Shown: positions 15,613 through 23,455 of the stretch, one piece after another
Numbering within the stretch: the stretch's first letter is position 1
Layout of the letters: every line of letters begins with the position of its first letter
From: CAZAQV01 sp964487255
Lineage (GTDB): Bacteria; Myxococcota_A; Polyangia; Polyangiales; CAZAQV01
DNA length: 29,460 nucleotides
Reading direction: 5' to 3'
NCBI GenBank assembly: GCA_964487255.1
Contig: CAZAQV010000042.1
Span: 1 to 29,460, forward strand
Made by a program: the position numbers and the translations under genes
Notes under the pieces: model-generated
Database searches by the model: none
Seen by the model: only the letters and a program-made list of their open reading frames with translations
Told to the model about the DNA's origin: nothing

Positions 15613-17235
15613 ATGCAAAAACAAGTCGGCTTGGTTCTTAGTGTTCTCGTGCTTGCAGTCGGATGCGCGGCCGAGAGCGGTTCGTCCTTTACGTACGGTG
15701 GGGTTGAACGAGCTGACGGTAAGTTTGATACGAGCGTTGAAGCCGTGGTTCTCGATTTTGAGTTTGCGGGCGAGTTTGTCACAGACAACACATGGGGTGG
15801 TTACGAACAGCTCGTGGAGCAGCAGCTGATGTACACCGTGGGTCACCTCAACGAACAAAACTCTGTTGGACGACTTGATCGCGTGCAGATCACGAACCTC
15901 GATTGGCGTCAAGAAGGAGCTAGCGTAAAGGTGACCTACCGCGCGAGTATGCCGGTGGCCTGGGGACGCGGAGAGGCCGTGCCAACCAGTTACGATTTTA
16001 AGCTTCCCTACGACGTGAGCTTCGACGGCTTTGAGGCTTTCACCGAGAAGTACAAGAACGACTGCGTCGACTGGAGCGCGCATGACGTCGATAGCGGAAG
16101 CATGTGGTACTACTACCGGCCCGGACGCTGTACGCTCGATCAGGCCGACATCTATGTGGCGCGCGCATCGGTTCACGTGTCTGAGGTCAACACCACCGGC
16201 AAGTTTCCCGAGTACCACAAGGTTTGGGAAGACAACGCGTTCAACAGCCTGGCGATCTTCGGCAAGATCGAAGAAGGCGCCACGTCGAACGATCCGGGTA
16301 TCACGGCCTACAACACCTTCATTCGCATCGCGCAGCAAAAATTGCTCGGCGCTGGCGCAACCGATGTCACGACCGAGCCGGTCTCGTTGCCATCAAATCC
16401 CGGCGTCGATATCCCCGACGTTGCGATTTATGCCACGCTGCCGGACGGAAAGCGTGTCCAGGTCAACGCCCTGCTGGTGGACAATGTGCGGACGCAAGGC
16501 CAGGCTTTTGACGTTCGTTACGGAGAACTCAGCACCGACGCTGACCTCATCGTGTACAGCGGTCACTCCGGGCTCGGCGCCAATATTCGCGCGCTCGCCA
16601 GCAAGGGTCGTTTTAAGCAGGGGCAGTACAAGGTCGTGTTCATGAATGGTTGCGATACGCATGCCTATGTCGACTCCGCGCTCGCCGACGCTAGCGCAGC
16701 GGTCAACCCTGACGATCCGAACGGAACAAAGTACCTCGACATCGCAACCAATGCGATGCCGTCCTATGCGCGGGCATCGGAAAGCAATACCACGGCGTTT
16801 TTCGAAGGTTTGCTCAATTTCGAGCAACCCAAGACCTTCGAGCAGATCATGGCCGCGATCGACCCCGCGCAGATCGTGCTCGTGACCGGTGAGCAAGACA
16901 ACGTGTATGTGCCCGGAGGCGGAGGCACCGACCCCGAACCCTGGTCACGCATGGACGAGGCGTTCGCGGTCGCGCAAGGCGACAGCGTCTACTTTGAGAC
17001 GCCCGTGATCGAGCCTGGGACATTCATCTTCGAGATCCGGGGCGACGGCGATGCCGACCTCTACGTGCGCATCGGCCAAGAGCCGGACTTGCGCAACTAT
17101 GACTGCCGTCCATATCAATATGGTTCGAACGAGCGATGTCAGGTCGCGCTACCGACGGCCGCGCCCATCCACGTCATGGTGCACGGCTATCAAGGCGGGA
17201 GCGGCACCATGACCGGCCTCCGCTTGCCGAACTAA
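15613..17235 (+). CDS. Peptidase-like lipoprotein with PPC domain, paralogue 2
   Basis: A 540-residue paralogue with the same layout as its neighbours. Lipobox LAVGC (Cys18), RADGKFDTSVEA at about 33-44, CVDWSAHDVDSGSMWYYYRP at 151-170, NTTGKFPEYHKVWED, then the clan CD-like pair His318 (LIVYSGHSGLG) and Cys347 (VVFMNGCDTH). TFEQIMAAIDPAQIVLVTG leads to a short Gly/Pro linker (GGGGTDPEP) and a PPC domain (GDGDADLYVRIG, NYDCRPY, ERCQVALP, HGYQGGSG). The linker is shorter than in paralogue 1. It is followed after 23 bases by the Sel1-repeat gene, which may be co-transcribed. No good ribosome-binding site precedes the ATG. Confidence 0.88.
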   Translation: MQKQVGLVLSVLVLAVGCAAESGSSFTYGGVERADGKFDTSVEAVVLDFEFAGEFVTDNTWGGYEQLVEQQLMYTVGHLNEQNSVGRLDRVQITNLDWRQEGASVKVTYRASMPVAWGRGEAVPTSYDFKLPYDVSFDGFEAFTEKYKNDCVDWSAHDVDSGSMWYYYRPGRCTLDQADIYVARASVHVSEVNTTGKFPEYHKVWEDNAFNSLAIFGKIEEGATSNDPGITAYNTFIRIAQQKLLGAGATDVTTEPVSLPSNPGVDIPDVAIYATLPDGKRVQVNALLVDNVRTQGQAFDVRYGELSTDADLIVYSGHSGLGANIRALASKGRFKQGQYKVVFMNGCDTHAYVDSALADASAAVNPDDPNGTKYLDIATNAMPSYARASESNTTAFFEGLLNFEQPKTFEQIMAAIDPAQIVLVTGEQDNVYVPGGGGTDPEPWSRMDEAFAVAQGDSVYFETPVIEPGTFIFEIRGDGDADLYVRIGQEPDLRNYDCRPYQYGSNERCQVALPTAAPIHVMVHGYQGGSGTMTGLRLPN

Positions 17236-17258
17236 AGTGCTTGGGTTAGGGCCTATTC

Positions 17259-18266
17259 ATGCGTTTGTGGGTCTTGTGGGTAGGCGTTGTCTGTTTTGTG
17301 TTTCCGTGTGTGGCAGGTGCACAGGGACCGGGCTGGTATGCTTGCTTCGCAGGGCAAGAGGCGCAGTGTTTCGAAGCCGGCATGGACTACTTCAATGGCA
17401 GCAATGGAGTGGGCCGCAACGTGGGTTTTGCCATCCTCGCCTGGGATCATGGCTGCAAAGAGGGCGACGGGAGCTCCTGCGGTGCGCTCGGCTTTCGTCG
17501 GCTCGATGGGCAGGGCGCGAACCGCAGCCCACGCGAAGCGCGCGCGTTTTTTGATAAAGGTTGCCGCATGGGCGGTGCGCATGCCTGTCACGGTGTTGCG
17601 CACCTTCTTCGAAAGGGTCTTGCTGGGATGGGGCGCGACCTCAACGCAGCCAACAAAATCGACAACGAGGCGTGTGAACAGGGAGACGGCGCTGCGTGCT
17701 ATGCGATGGGGTACGCCTATAACTACGGCGAAGGTGTAAAGGCCCATATGCCAACGGCGAAAGATTACTTTGCGCAAGCCTGTAGGTACGGCATTTCCGA
17801 CGCGTGCTACTCCGACCTCGGAGCCTCCATTGCGATGCTTGTCGACTCGGATCATCGGGGTAAGAGCAAGCGCAAACCACGCCAAGCGAAGCAAAACGAA
17901 CGACTGGCCGATGACTACGTTGACGCGATGCAAGGCCCGCGTGCGACTTCGCAAGGCCCGCGCGTAGCATCCGAGCCATCCTCTTCGGTGAGTGCACATC
18001 CGTTCTCACAGAAAGAACTTGTGGCGGCGGCTCGCACAGCCGAACGTTTTACCGACAAGTGTTACCGCAAGCGTGCGCGGCGTGTCCCGTCGATGCGTGG
18101 GACTGTCGACGTTTCACTCACCACAGACGCGCGTGGGCGTGTGACGCAAGCGCGTCACGTCGGTGGCACGATTGCAGACCGTTGGATGCAACGTTGCGTC
18201 ACAAAGCAAGCTCGGCGAATGCGTTTTCGACGCGCCTCCTCTGGCACACACACTTTCGAGTTCTAG
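17259..18266 (+). CDS. Sel1-repeat protein with TonB-C/AgmX-like C-terminal domain
   Basis: A 335-residue exported protein. The signal peptide is MRLWVLWVGVVCFVFPCVAG-A. Residues 30-190 form cysteine-containing Sel1-like (Hcp-type) repeats: ACFAGQEAQCFEAGMDYFNG, AILAWDHGCKEGDGSSCGAL, FFDKGCRMGGAHACHGVA, DNEACEQGDGAACYAMGYAY and YFAQACRYGISDACYSDLG. The paired cysteines would staple each helical repeat. After a basic linker, the last 70 residues (GTVDVSLTTDARGRVTQA to CVTKQARRMRFRR) match the TonB-C/AgmX-PglI C-terminal fold found in many Myxococcota envelope proteins. It starts 23 bases after paralogue 2 and may act as its periplasmic partner. Confidence 0.82.
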   Translation: MRLWVLWVGVVCFVFPCVAGAQGPGWYACFAGQEAQCFEAGMDYFNGSNGVGRNVGFAILAWDHGCKEGDGSSCGALGFRRLDGQGANRSPREARAFFDKGCRMGGAHACHGVAHLLRKGLAGMGRDLNAANKIDNEACEQGDGAACYAMGYAYNYGEGVKAHMPTAKDYFAQACRYGISDACYSDLGASIAMLVDSDHRGKSKRKPRQAKQNERLADDYVDAMQGPRATSQGPRVASEPSSSVSAHPFSQKELVAAARTAERFTDKCYRKRARRVPSMRGTVDVSLTTDARGRVTQARHVGGTIADRWMQRCVTKQARRMRFRRASSGTHTFEF

Positions 18267-18417
18267 TGCTAAAGACCCTCAGGTTTCGCTCTCGAGCCAC
18301 GCACAAGCGGGTCAAGGGATGCTCCCGCTCTTGATTTGTCGTCGCCAGGGCTGAAAGCCAAATGATTACAGCTGTGAATTGGGTGGCGATGTGCTCCAAT
18401 GTGCGCTAATGCCCACC

Positions 18418-20031
18418 ATGAAATTACGCGCTGTGTATGTGGGGTCTGCATTGGCACTGATGGCGGGCTGTTCGGCCGCCAGTGGTGGAGGTCTCGATTC
18501 AAAAGACGGGCTTCAACGTGCGGACGGCAAGTTCGATACAAGTGTCGAAGCTGTCGTTCTCGATTTTGAGTTCGAGGGTCGTTTGATCACCGACCGTGCA
18601 TGGAACGCCGAGGACCAAATCGAGAAGCAGCTTCTCTACACCGTCGGCCACCTCAACGAGCAAGAGTCCGTGTCGCGACTCGATCGTATTGAGCTGTCCA
18701 ACATCGACATGCGTCAGGAGGGCTTCAAGACGATCATCTCCTACAAGGCGCATATTCCTGTCGCTTGGGGGCGGCGCGACAACGTCCCGACGACCTACGA
18801 CTTCAAGCTCCCGCTCGACACAAGCTATGAAGGCATCGAGGCGTTTACCGCGAAGTATGCAAACGAGTGCGTTGATTGGAGTGCGCACGACGTCGATAGC
18901 GGAAGCATGTGGTACTACTACCGACCGGGGCGCTGCTCGATCGACTCGGCTGACATCTTAGAGACGACAGCGAGCGTGAGCGTCTCAGCGGTCAACACGA
19001 CCGGGAAGTTTCCTGAGTACCACAAGGTCTGGGAGGACGACGTCTTTAAGACCATCGCCATCTTTGGCAAAGCCGAAGAGGGTGCAACATCCGATCCTGG
19101 TATCAGCGCGTACAACGGCTTTATTCGTGGCGTGACCCGCAACCTTGAGCGGCTCGGCGCGACCATTACGACGCAACCGTCACCTCTTCCGTCAAGTCCG
19201 GGCATCGATGTGCCTGACGTCACGATCTACGGCGACTTGCCCGACGGAAAGAGGGTCCAGGCCAACGCCCTCTTGGTTGAAAATGTGCGCACGGCGGGGG
19301 CCACATTCGACGCGCGTTACCGCGAGTTGAGCAGCGAAGCCGACCTCATCGTGTACAGCGGTCATTCGGGTCTTGGCGCGAACATTCGCTCGCTCGCCAG
19401 CAAGGGCAACTGGCAGACCGGCCAGTACAAAGTCGTCTTCATGAACGGTTGTGACACGCACGCCTATGTCGACTCGGCCCTGGCCGATGCGACGGCTGCG
19501 GTCAACGCCGACGACCCGAACGGCACCAAGTACCTCGACGTGGCCACCAACGCGATGCCCGCGTACTTCCGTGTGTTCGACGAAGATACCCTGGCCTTCT
19601 TCGAAGGGCTGCTCAACTACCAAGAGCCAAAGACCTTCGAGCAAATTATGGCGGCGGTCGATCCAGTCCAGGTGGTTCTGGTGACCGGTGAGCAAGACAA
19701 TGAGTACGTTCCCGGCTTCGGACAGAACCCCGACCCGACGCCTTGGGATGGCTTTGAACGTCAAGCTTCGGTCGCGCAGGGCGATGTCGAGTACTTCGAG
19801 ACGCCTGTCTTACCTGAAGGCTTCTACGGTTTTGTGCTGGACGGTTCGGGCGACGCAGACCTCTACGTGCGCGTTGGGCAACAGCCTGATTTTACGAACT
19901 ACGACTGCCGACCGTACCGCTACGGTTCGCGTGAGGCTTGTCGCGTCGAGCTGCCCTCCGCCTCGAGCATTCACGTCATGATTCACGGTTACAATGCCTC
20001 GGACGTCTCCCTTCGAGCGTTTCCGGAATAA
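18418..20031 (+). CDS. Peptidase-like lipoprotein with PPC domain, paralogue 3
   Basis: A 537-residue paralogue from ATG 18418 (MKLRAVYVGSALALMAGC; Cys18); ATG 18409 is a near alternative. Conserved blocks in order: RADGKFDTSVEAVVLDF, WGRRDNVPTTYDFKLP, CVDWSAHDVDSGSMWYYYRP, NTTGKFPEYHKVWED, His316 in LIVYSGHSGLG, Cys345 in VVFMNGCDTH, TFEQIMAAVDPVQVVLVTG, then a GFGQNPDPTPW linker and a PPC domain (DGSGDADLYVRVG, NYDCRPYRYGSREAC). Its linker and PPC are closest to those of paralogue 4, so these two are the most recent duplicates. Its stop is one base from the start of paralogue 4. Confidence 0.88.
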   Translation: MKLRAVYVGSALALMAGCSAASGGGLDSKDGLQRADGKFDTSVEAVVLDFEFEGRLITDRAWNAEDQIEKQLLYTVGHLNEQESVSRLDRIELSNIDMRQEGFKTIISYKAHIPVAWGRRDNVPTTYDFKLPLDTSYEGIEAFTAKYANECVDWSAHDVDSGSMWYYYRPGRCSIDSADILETTASVSVSAVNTTGKFPEYHKVWEDDVFKTIAIFGKAEEGATSDPGISAYNGFIRGVTRNLERLGATITTQPSPLPSSPGIDVPDVTIYGDLPDGKRVQANALLVENVRTAGATFDARYRELSSEADLIVYSGHSGLGANIRSLASKGNWQTGQYKVVFMNGCDTHAYVDSALADATAAVNADDPNGTKYLDVATNAMPAYFRVFDEDTLAFFEGLLNYQEPKTFEQIMAAVDPVQVVLVTGEQDNEYVPGFGQNPDPTPWDGFERQASVAQGDVEYFETPVLPEGFYGFVLDGSGDADLYVRVGQQPDFTNYDCRPYRYGSREACRVELPSASSIHVMIHGYNASDVSLRAFPE

Positions 20032-20032
20032 C

Positions 20033-21655
20033 ATGAAGCAGCATCTTTTCGGGAAGCTGAGCCTCCTTGGATGTGCCCTCGCGGCATGCGCCGCCCCTGC
20101 GGGGGACGCTGGCGCGCCTGCGGGTTTGGAGCGCGCCGATGGAAAGTTCGATACCAGTGTCGAGGCACTGATCACCGACTTCGAATTCTCGGGCGAACTT
20201 CGCACAAGCCGTAGCTTCGGGAGCTATGACAAGAAGGTAGAGCAGCAGCTGCTCTATACCGTGGGCCAGCTCAACGGTGACAACTCGGTTGGGCGCCTAG
20301 ACCGCGTGGCGCTCAGCAACGTCGACGTTCGCGAGGAACCGAATGGAGATGTCGTTGTCTCGTATCAAGCGCGCATGCCAGTCGCTTGGGGACAGCGCGA
20401 CAACATCCCGCAAAGTTACACGTTCAAACTCCCGTACAATACGACAAGTGCCGGGCTCACCGACTTCGCGACCAAGTATGGACACGACTGCGTCGATTGG
20501 GGTGCCCACGACGTCGATAGCGGAAGCATGTGGTACTACTATCGTCCCGAGCGCTGCAGCATCATCGACGCTTCGGACATCGTTGAGGTCACCGCCAGCG
20601 TGTCGGTATCCAACGTCAACACCACCGGCAAGTACCCCGAGTACCACAAGATTTGGGAAGACGATGCGTTCCGCGCGGTAGTGATCTTCGGCAAAGACAA
20701 AGAGGGGGCGACCTCCAGTAGCGATGCGGGGATCGGTTCGTACAATCGCTTCATTCGCGCGATGGAAAACGACTTTCACTACGCGAACCTGCGTTCCGAG
20801 CCAGCCAGTTATCCGTCGAGCCCTGGTATCGATGCTCCAGACATCACCTTTTTCGCGGAAACCAGCGATGGTCGGGCGATCGAGGTGGTCGTGCTGCTGG
20901 TCGACAACGTCGTCGCTTCGGGGACGGCCTTCGACCAGCGATACGAATCGCTTACGCCGACCGCGGACTTTATTATCTACAACGGCCACTCCGGTCTTGG
21001 CGCCAACATTCGCGCGATGGCAAGTAAAGGCCACTGGCAAGCAGGTCAGTATAAAGTCGTCTTCATGAACGGCTGCGATACGCACGCCTACGTTGACTCG
21101 GCGCTCTCTGATGCACACGCCGCGGTCAACTCTGACGACCCGAACGGCACGAAGTATGTTGACGTGGTGACCAATGCACTGCCAGCTTCGATCGCCTCGG
21201 AGCGGAACAACACGATGGCGTTTCTTGAGGCGCTTGCAAACGACACGGAGCCCAAGACGTTCGAGCAGATCATGGCTCGCATCGATCCCGCGCAGGTCGT
21301 ACTCGTCACCGGCGAGCAGGACAACGAGTTTGTCCCTGGCTTCGGGGACAACCCGCCGCCGCAGAGCTGGCAAGGCTGGGACAGGAGCTCGGTCCTCGTT
21401 AAGGGCCAGAGCGTTGTGTTCGAGACGCCGTCGCTACCTGCCGGTGCCTACGGTTTCGTGCTCGACGGCGCGGGTGATGCCGACCTCTACGTTCGCGTCG
21501 GGCTGGCACCGACGTTTGAGAACTACGACTGCCGACCATACCGTGTGGGGTCGCGCGAGGCGTGTCGCATCGAGCTTCCCTCTCCTGCGCCAATCCACGT
21601 CATGCTGCACGGCTACGACAGCGCCGACGTGACCCTTCGCGGCTTTGCCGAATAA
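20033..21655 (+). CDS. Peptidase-like lipoprotein with PPC domain, paralogue 4
   Basis: A 540-residue paralogue from ATG 20033, one base after the stop of paralogue 3, so translation is probably coupled. Signal: KLSLLGCALAAC, with Cys14 or Cys19 as the lipid site. Blocks: RADGKFDTSVEA, CVDWGAHDVDSGSMWYYYRP (Ser to Gly after CVDW, unlike the others), NTTGKYPEYHKIWED, His319 in FIIYNGHSGLG and Cys348 in VVFMNGCDTH, TFEQIMARIDPAQVVLVTG, a GFGDNPPPQSW linker and a PPC domain (DGAGDADLYVRVG, NYDCRPYRVGSREAC). The family pattern, including both candidate catalytic residues, is intact. An upstream ATG at 19994 lies inside paralogue 3 and is not used. Confidence 0.88.
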   Translation: MKQHLFGKLSLLGCALAACAAPAGDAGAPAGLERADGKFDTSVEALITDFEFSGELRTSRSFGSYDKKVEQQLLYTVGQLNGDNSVGRLDRVALSNVDVREEPNGDVVVSYQARMPVAWGQRDNIPQSYTFKLPYNTTSAGLTDFATKYGHDCVDWGAHDVDSGSMWYYYRPERCSIIDASDIVEVTASVSVSNVNTTGKYPEYHKIWEDDAFRAVVIFGKDKEGATSSSDAGIGSYNRFIRAMENDFHYANLRSEPASYPSSPGIDAPDITFFAETSDGRAIEVVVLLVDNVVASGTAFDQRYESLTPTADFIIYNGHSGLGANIRAMASKGHWQAGQYKVVFMNGCDTHAYVDSALSDAHAAVNSDDPNGTKYVDVVTNALPASIASERNNTMAFLEALANDTEPKTFEQIMARIDPAQVVLVTGEQDNEFVPGFGDNPPPQSWQGWDRSSVLVKGQSVVFETPSLPAGAYGFVLDGAGDADLYVRVGLAPTFENYDCRPYRVGSREACRIELPSPAPIHVMLHGYDSADVTLRGFAE

Positions 21656-21934
21656 AGAGTGAGAGCCCACGTCCATCGACGATCGCTGAGAGGAAAGTCA
21701 CAGCAAGTGCGACGGCCATCAGCGCCGGCTTACTTTGTTCACAAGTATCTCCGCGAGGGAATAGGCTAACCTGTCGGCTGTTTTGTGAACAAGGCAGCGG
21801 GTTTTCGTTCCTGAAAGCAGTTCGGCGGACAGACTTCCGCGAACTCCCAAAGACGATCGCGATCGGGCCCCATGATGATTGTCTTGGATTGCGGTAGCCT
21901 CCGAGCCGCGGTTAACGCGGATTCGGTAAGGGGT
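21656..21934. other. Intergenic leader region before the flotillin operon
   Basis: No coding sequence is seen here. The region holds two short palindromes of the form TTGT-NN-ACAA and a small GC-rich inverted repeat (CCGCG/CGCGG near 21906). It presumably contains the flotillin promoter, but I cannot place -35 and -10 boxes with confidence. Confidence 0.5.
21735..21792. promoter_or_regulatory. Pair of TTGT-NN-ACAA palindromes, possible operators
   Basis: TTGTTCACAA (21735-21744) and TTGTGAACAA (21783-21792) are each palindromic in their outer four bases and are reverse complements of each other, 48 bases apart centre to centre. Such a pair suggests binding of a dimeric regulator upstream of the flotillin-like genes. 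No particular regulator can be named. Confidence 0.3.
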
Positions 21935-22020
21935 GATGAGCCAAGCGCAGGGAGAGCACGATTTGGTATGAACCAAATCGCTGGCTCGGAAGGTGCGCAA
22001 GGCGAAGAACCAACAAGTAG
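21935..22020 (+). repeat. 86-bp hairpin repeat, tandem unit A (flotillin leader)
   Basis: Starts GATGAGCCAAGCGCAGGGAG. The inner hairpin is CGATTTGGT-ATGA-ACCAAATCG (21959-21980), with an outer stem of GAGCCA (21938-21943) and TGGCTC (21982-21987). It ends GGCGAAGAACCAACAAGTAG. Size and block order match the 87-bp units near 12000. Confidence 0.9.
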
Positions 22021-22106
22021 GATGAGCCAAGCGCAAGGAGAGTACGATTTGGTGGGAACCAAATCGCTGGCTCGGAGGGCGCGCAAGGCGAAGAACCAAA
22101 AAGTAC
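22021..22106 (+). repeat. 86-bp hairpin repeat, tandem unit B (flotillin leader)
   Basis: The second tandem copy. Its inner hairpin is CGATTTGGT-GGGA-ACCAAATCG (22045-22066): the loop differs from unit A while the stem is identical, and the GAGCCA/TGGCTC outer stem is kept. It ends 15 bases before the flotillin start, so it is almost certainly in the transcribed leader. Confidence 0.9.
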
Positions 22107-22121
22107 AGCGAAAGGAACGAT

Positions 22122-23453
22122 ATGGACTCGATCATAACGATGTTTGGCACCGGTGTAGCAGCCGTCTTCTTCGCGGGAGGCTTGCTCTTTCTCGTGTTGA
22201 TCTACAAAGCGCTGCTCAAGGTGGCGCGACCCAACGAAGTGCTGATCCTCAGCGGACTCAAGCACAAGCTCGCCGACGGAACGTCGCGCGGTTATCGCGT
22301 GGTGCGCGCAGGGCAGCGTGCATTTCGCTGGCCGATCTTGCAGCAAGTGACCCGTATGGACATGACGCTTCTGCCGATTGTCATCCAAGTGCACAACGCC
22401 TATTCCAAAGGCAATATCCCGCTGCAGATCAACGCGGTGGCCAATGTCAAAGTCGATTCCAATCCACGTTTTTTGCCGAATGCGATCGAACGCTTCTTGG
22501 GTAAACCTCCGGCAGAGATTCGTCTTGTCGCCCAGCAGACGCTCGAAGGCGCGCTCCGCGAAGTACTCGCGCAACTGACGCCCGAAGAAGTCAATGAAGA
22601 CCGTCTCGCTTTTGCCGAGAAGCTGATGGAGTCCGCCGAGGACGACATGAACAAGCTCGGGCTCGGCCTCGATACCCTCAAGGTCCAGCACGTGGCAGAC
22701 GATACCGGGTACCTCGACAGTCTCGGTCGCCCGCGCATTGCGGCCGTAAAACGCGACGCAGAAAAAGCCGAAGACCAAGCCAAGCGCGCGATTACCCGCG
22801 CGCAGGCGGAAGCCGGTCGTATCGCGGATGTGGCGAAGGCCGACTCCGAGAAGGCCACGCTGCAGAAGCAAAATGAGCTGCGACGCATCGAGGCTGAACT
22901 CAACGGTGAAGCTGAATCGGTCGAGCGCGAGGCCGCGCAGGCTGCGAAAACCGCTCGTGCGCAAGCGGACCGTGAGCTTCAAATGATTCGCGCGGAGCTC
23001 GTGCAGCGCGCCCAAGAAGCAGACGTTGTCATTCCCGCCCACATCCATCGCCAAGCCAAGGAGCTCTTGGCTAAAGGCGAGGCTGCGCCCACCGAAGAGA
23101 ACGGCGCTGCCGTGGTCCAAGTGCTTGAGGCGATGAGCAAGGCTTGGGAGTCGATGGGGCCGCAGGCGCGCGAGATCTATGTCATCCAACACCTCGAAGA
23201 GATCGTTGGAACCGTTGTCGGAAGTCTCGACAACGTGCGCGTAGGCGAAGTCAATGTGCTGGACCGCGGCGATGGTGAAGCCCTTGCCGGCTACGCGGCG
23301 ACCTATCCACGCATGGTGTCCGCGGTGCTCAGTGCGCTTGGCGAGTCGACCGGAGTCGATGTGCCGGCCATCTTGCGCGGCGAAAACAGTGTTGCGCCAA
23401 CCAACGGAAGGCCCGCGCCGACCGGTGGCGCACGTCTTGCGGAGGGAGTTTAG
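22122..23453 (+). CDS. SPFH/flotillin-like membrane protein 1
   Basis: A 443-residue SPFH (band 7) protein. One N-terminal membrane helix (VAAVFFAGGLLFLVLIYKALL) is followed by the SPFH domain: VARPNEVLILSGLKHK, RMDMTLLPIVIQVHNAYSKG and the core RFLGKPPAEIRLVAQQTLEG to LTPEEVNEDRLAFAEKLME. From about residue 205 a long Ala/Glu/Lys/Arg coiled coil begins (DAEKAEDQAKRAITRAQAEA), as in flotillins, ending before a globular C-terminus. Flotillin-type proteins assemble into large ring or cage scaffolds in the inner membrane. The ATG follows a clear AAAGGA ribosome-binding site at proper distance. The gene is coupled to a second SPFH gene downstream. Confidence 0.92.
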   Translation: MDSIITMFGTGVAAVFFAGGLLFLVLIYKALLKVARPNEVLILSGLKHKLADGTSRGYRVVRAGQRAFRWPILQQVTRMDMTLLPIVIQVHNAYSKGNIPLQINAVANVKVDSNPRFLPNAIERFLGKPPAEIRLVAQQTLEGALREVLAQLTPEEVNEDRLAFAEKLMESAEDDMNKLGLGLDTLKVQHVADDTGYLDSLGRPRIAAVKRDAEKAEDQAKRAITRAQAEAGRIADVAKADSEKATLQKQNELRRIEAELNGEAESVEREAAQAAKTARAQADRELQMIRAELVQRAQEADVVIPAHIHRQAKELLAKGEAAPTEENGAAVVQVLEAMSKAWESMGPQAREIYVIQHLEEIVGTVVGSLDNVRVGEVNVLDRGDGEALAGYAATYPRMVSAVLSALGESTGVDVPAILRGENSVAPTNGRPAPTGGARLAEGV

Positions 23454-23455
23454 TC

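Noticed and set aside
20297..21373. 358-codon minus-strand open frame opposite paralogue 4
   Set aside because: An antisense shadow of a strongly conserved coding sequence; no start signal or domain.
21841..21865. Palindrome CGATCGCGATCG as a regulatory site
   Set aside because: Short CG-rich palindromes of this kind arise often by chance in GC-rich DNA and this one has no partner or context.
21935..22106. CRISPR array
   Set aside because: Only two units, tandem with an 86-base period, no short direct repeat separated by unique spacers, and no cas genes nearby.
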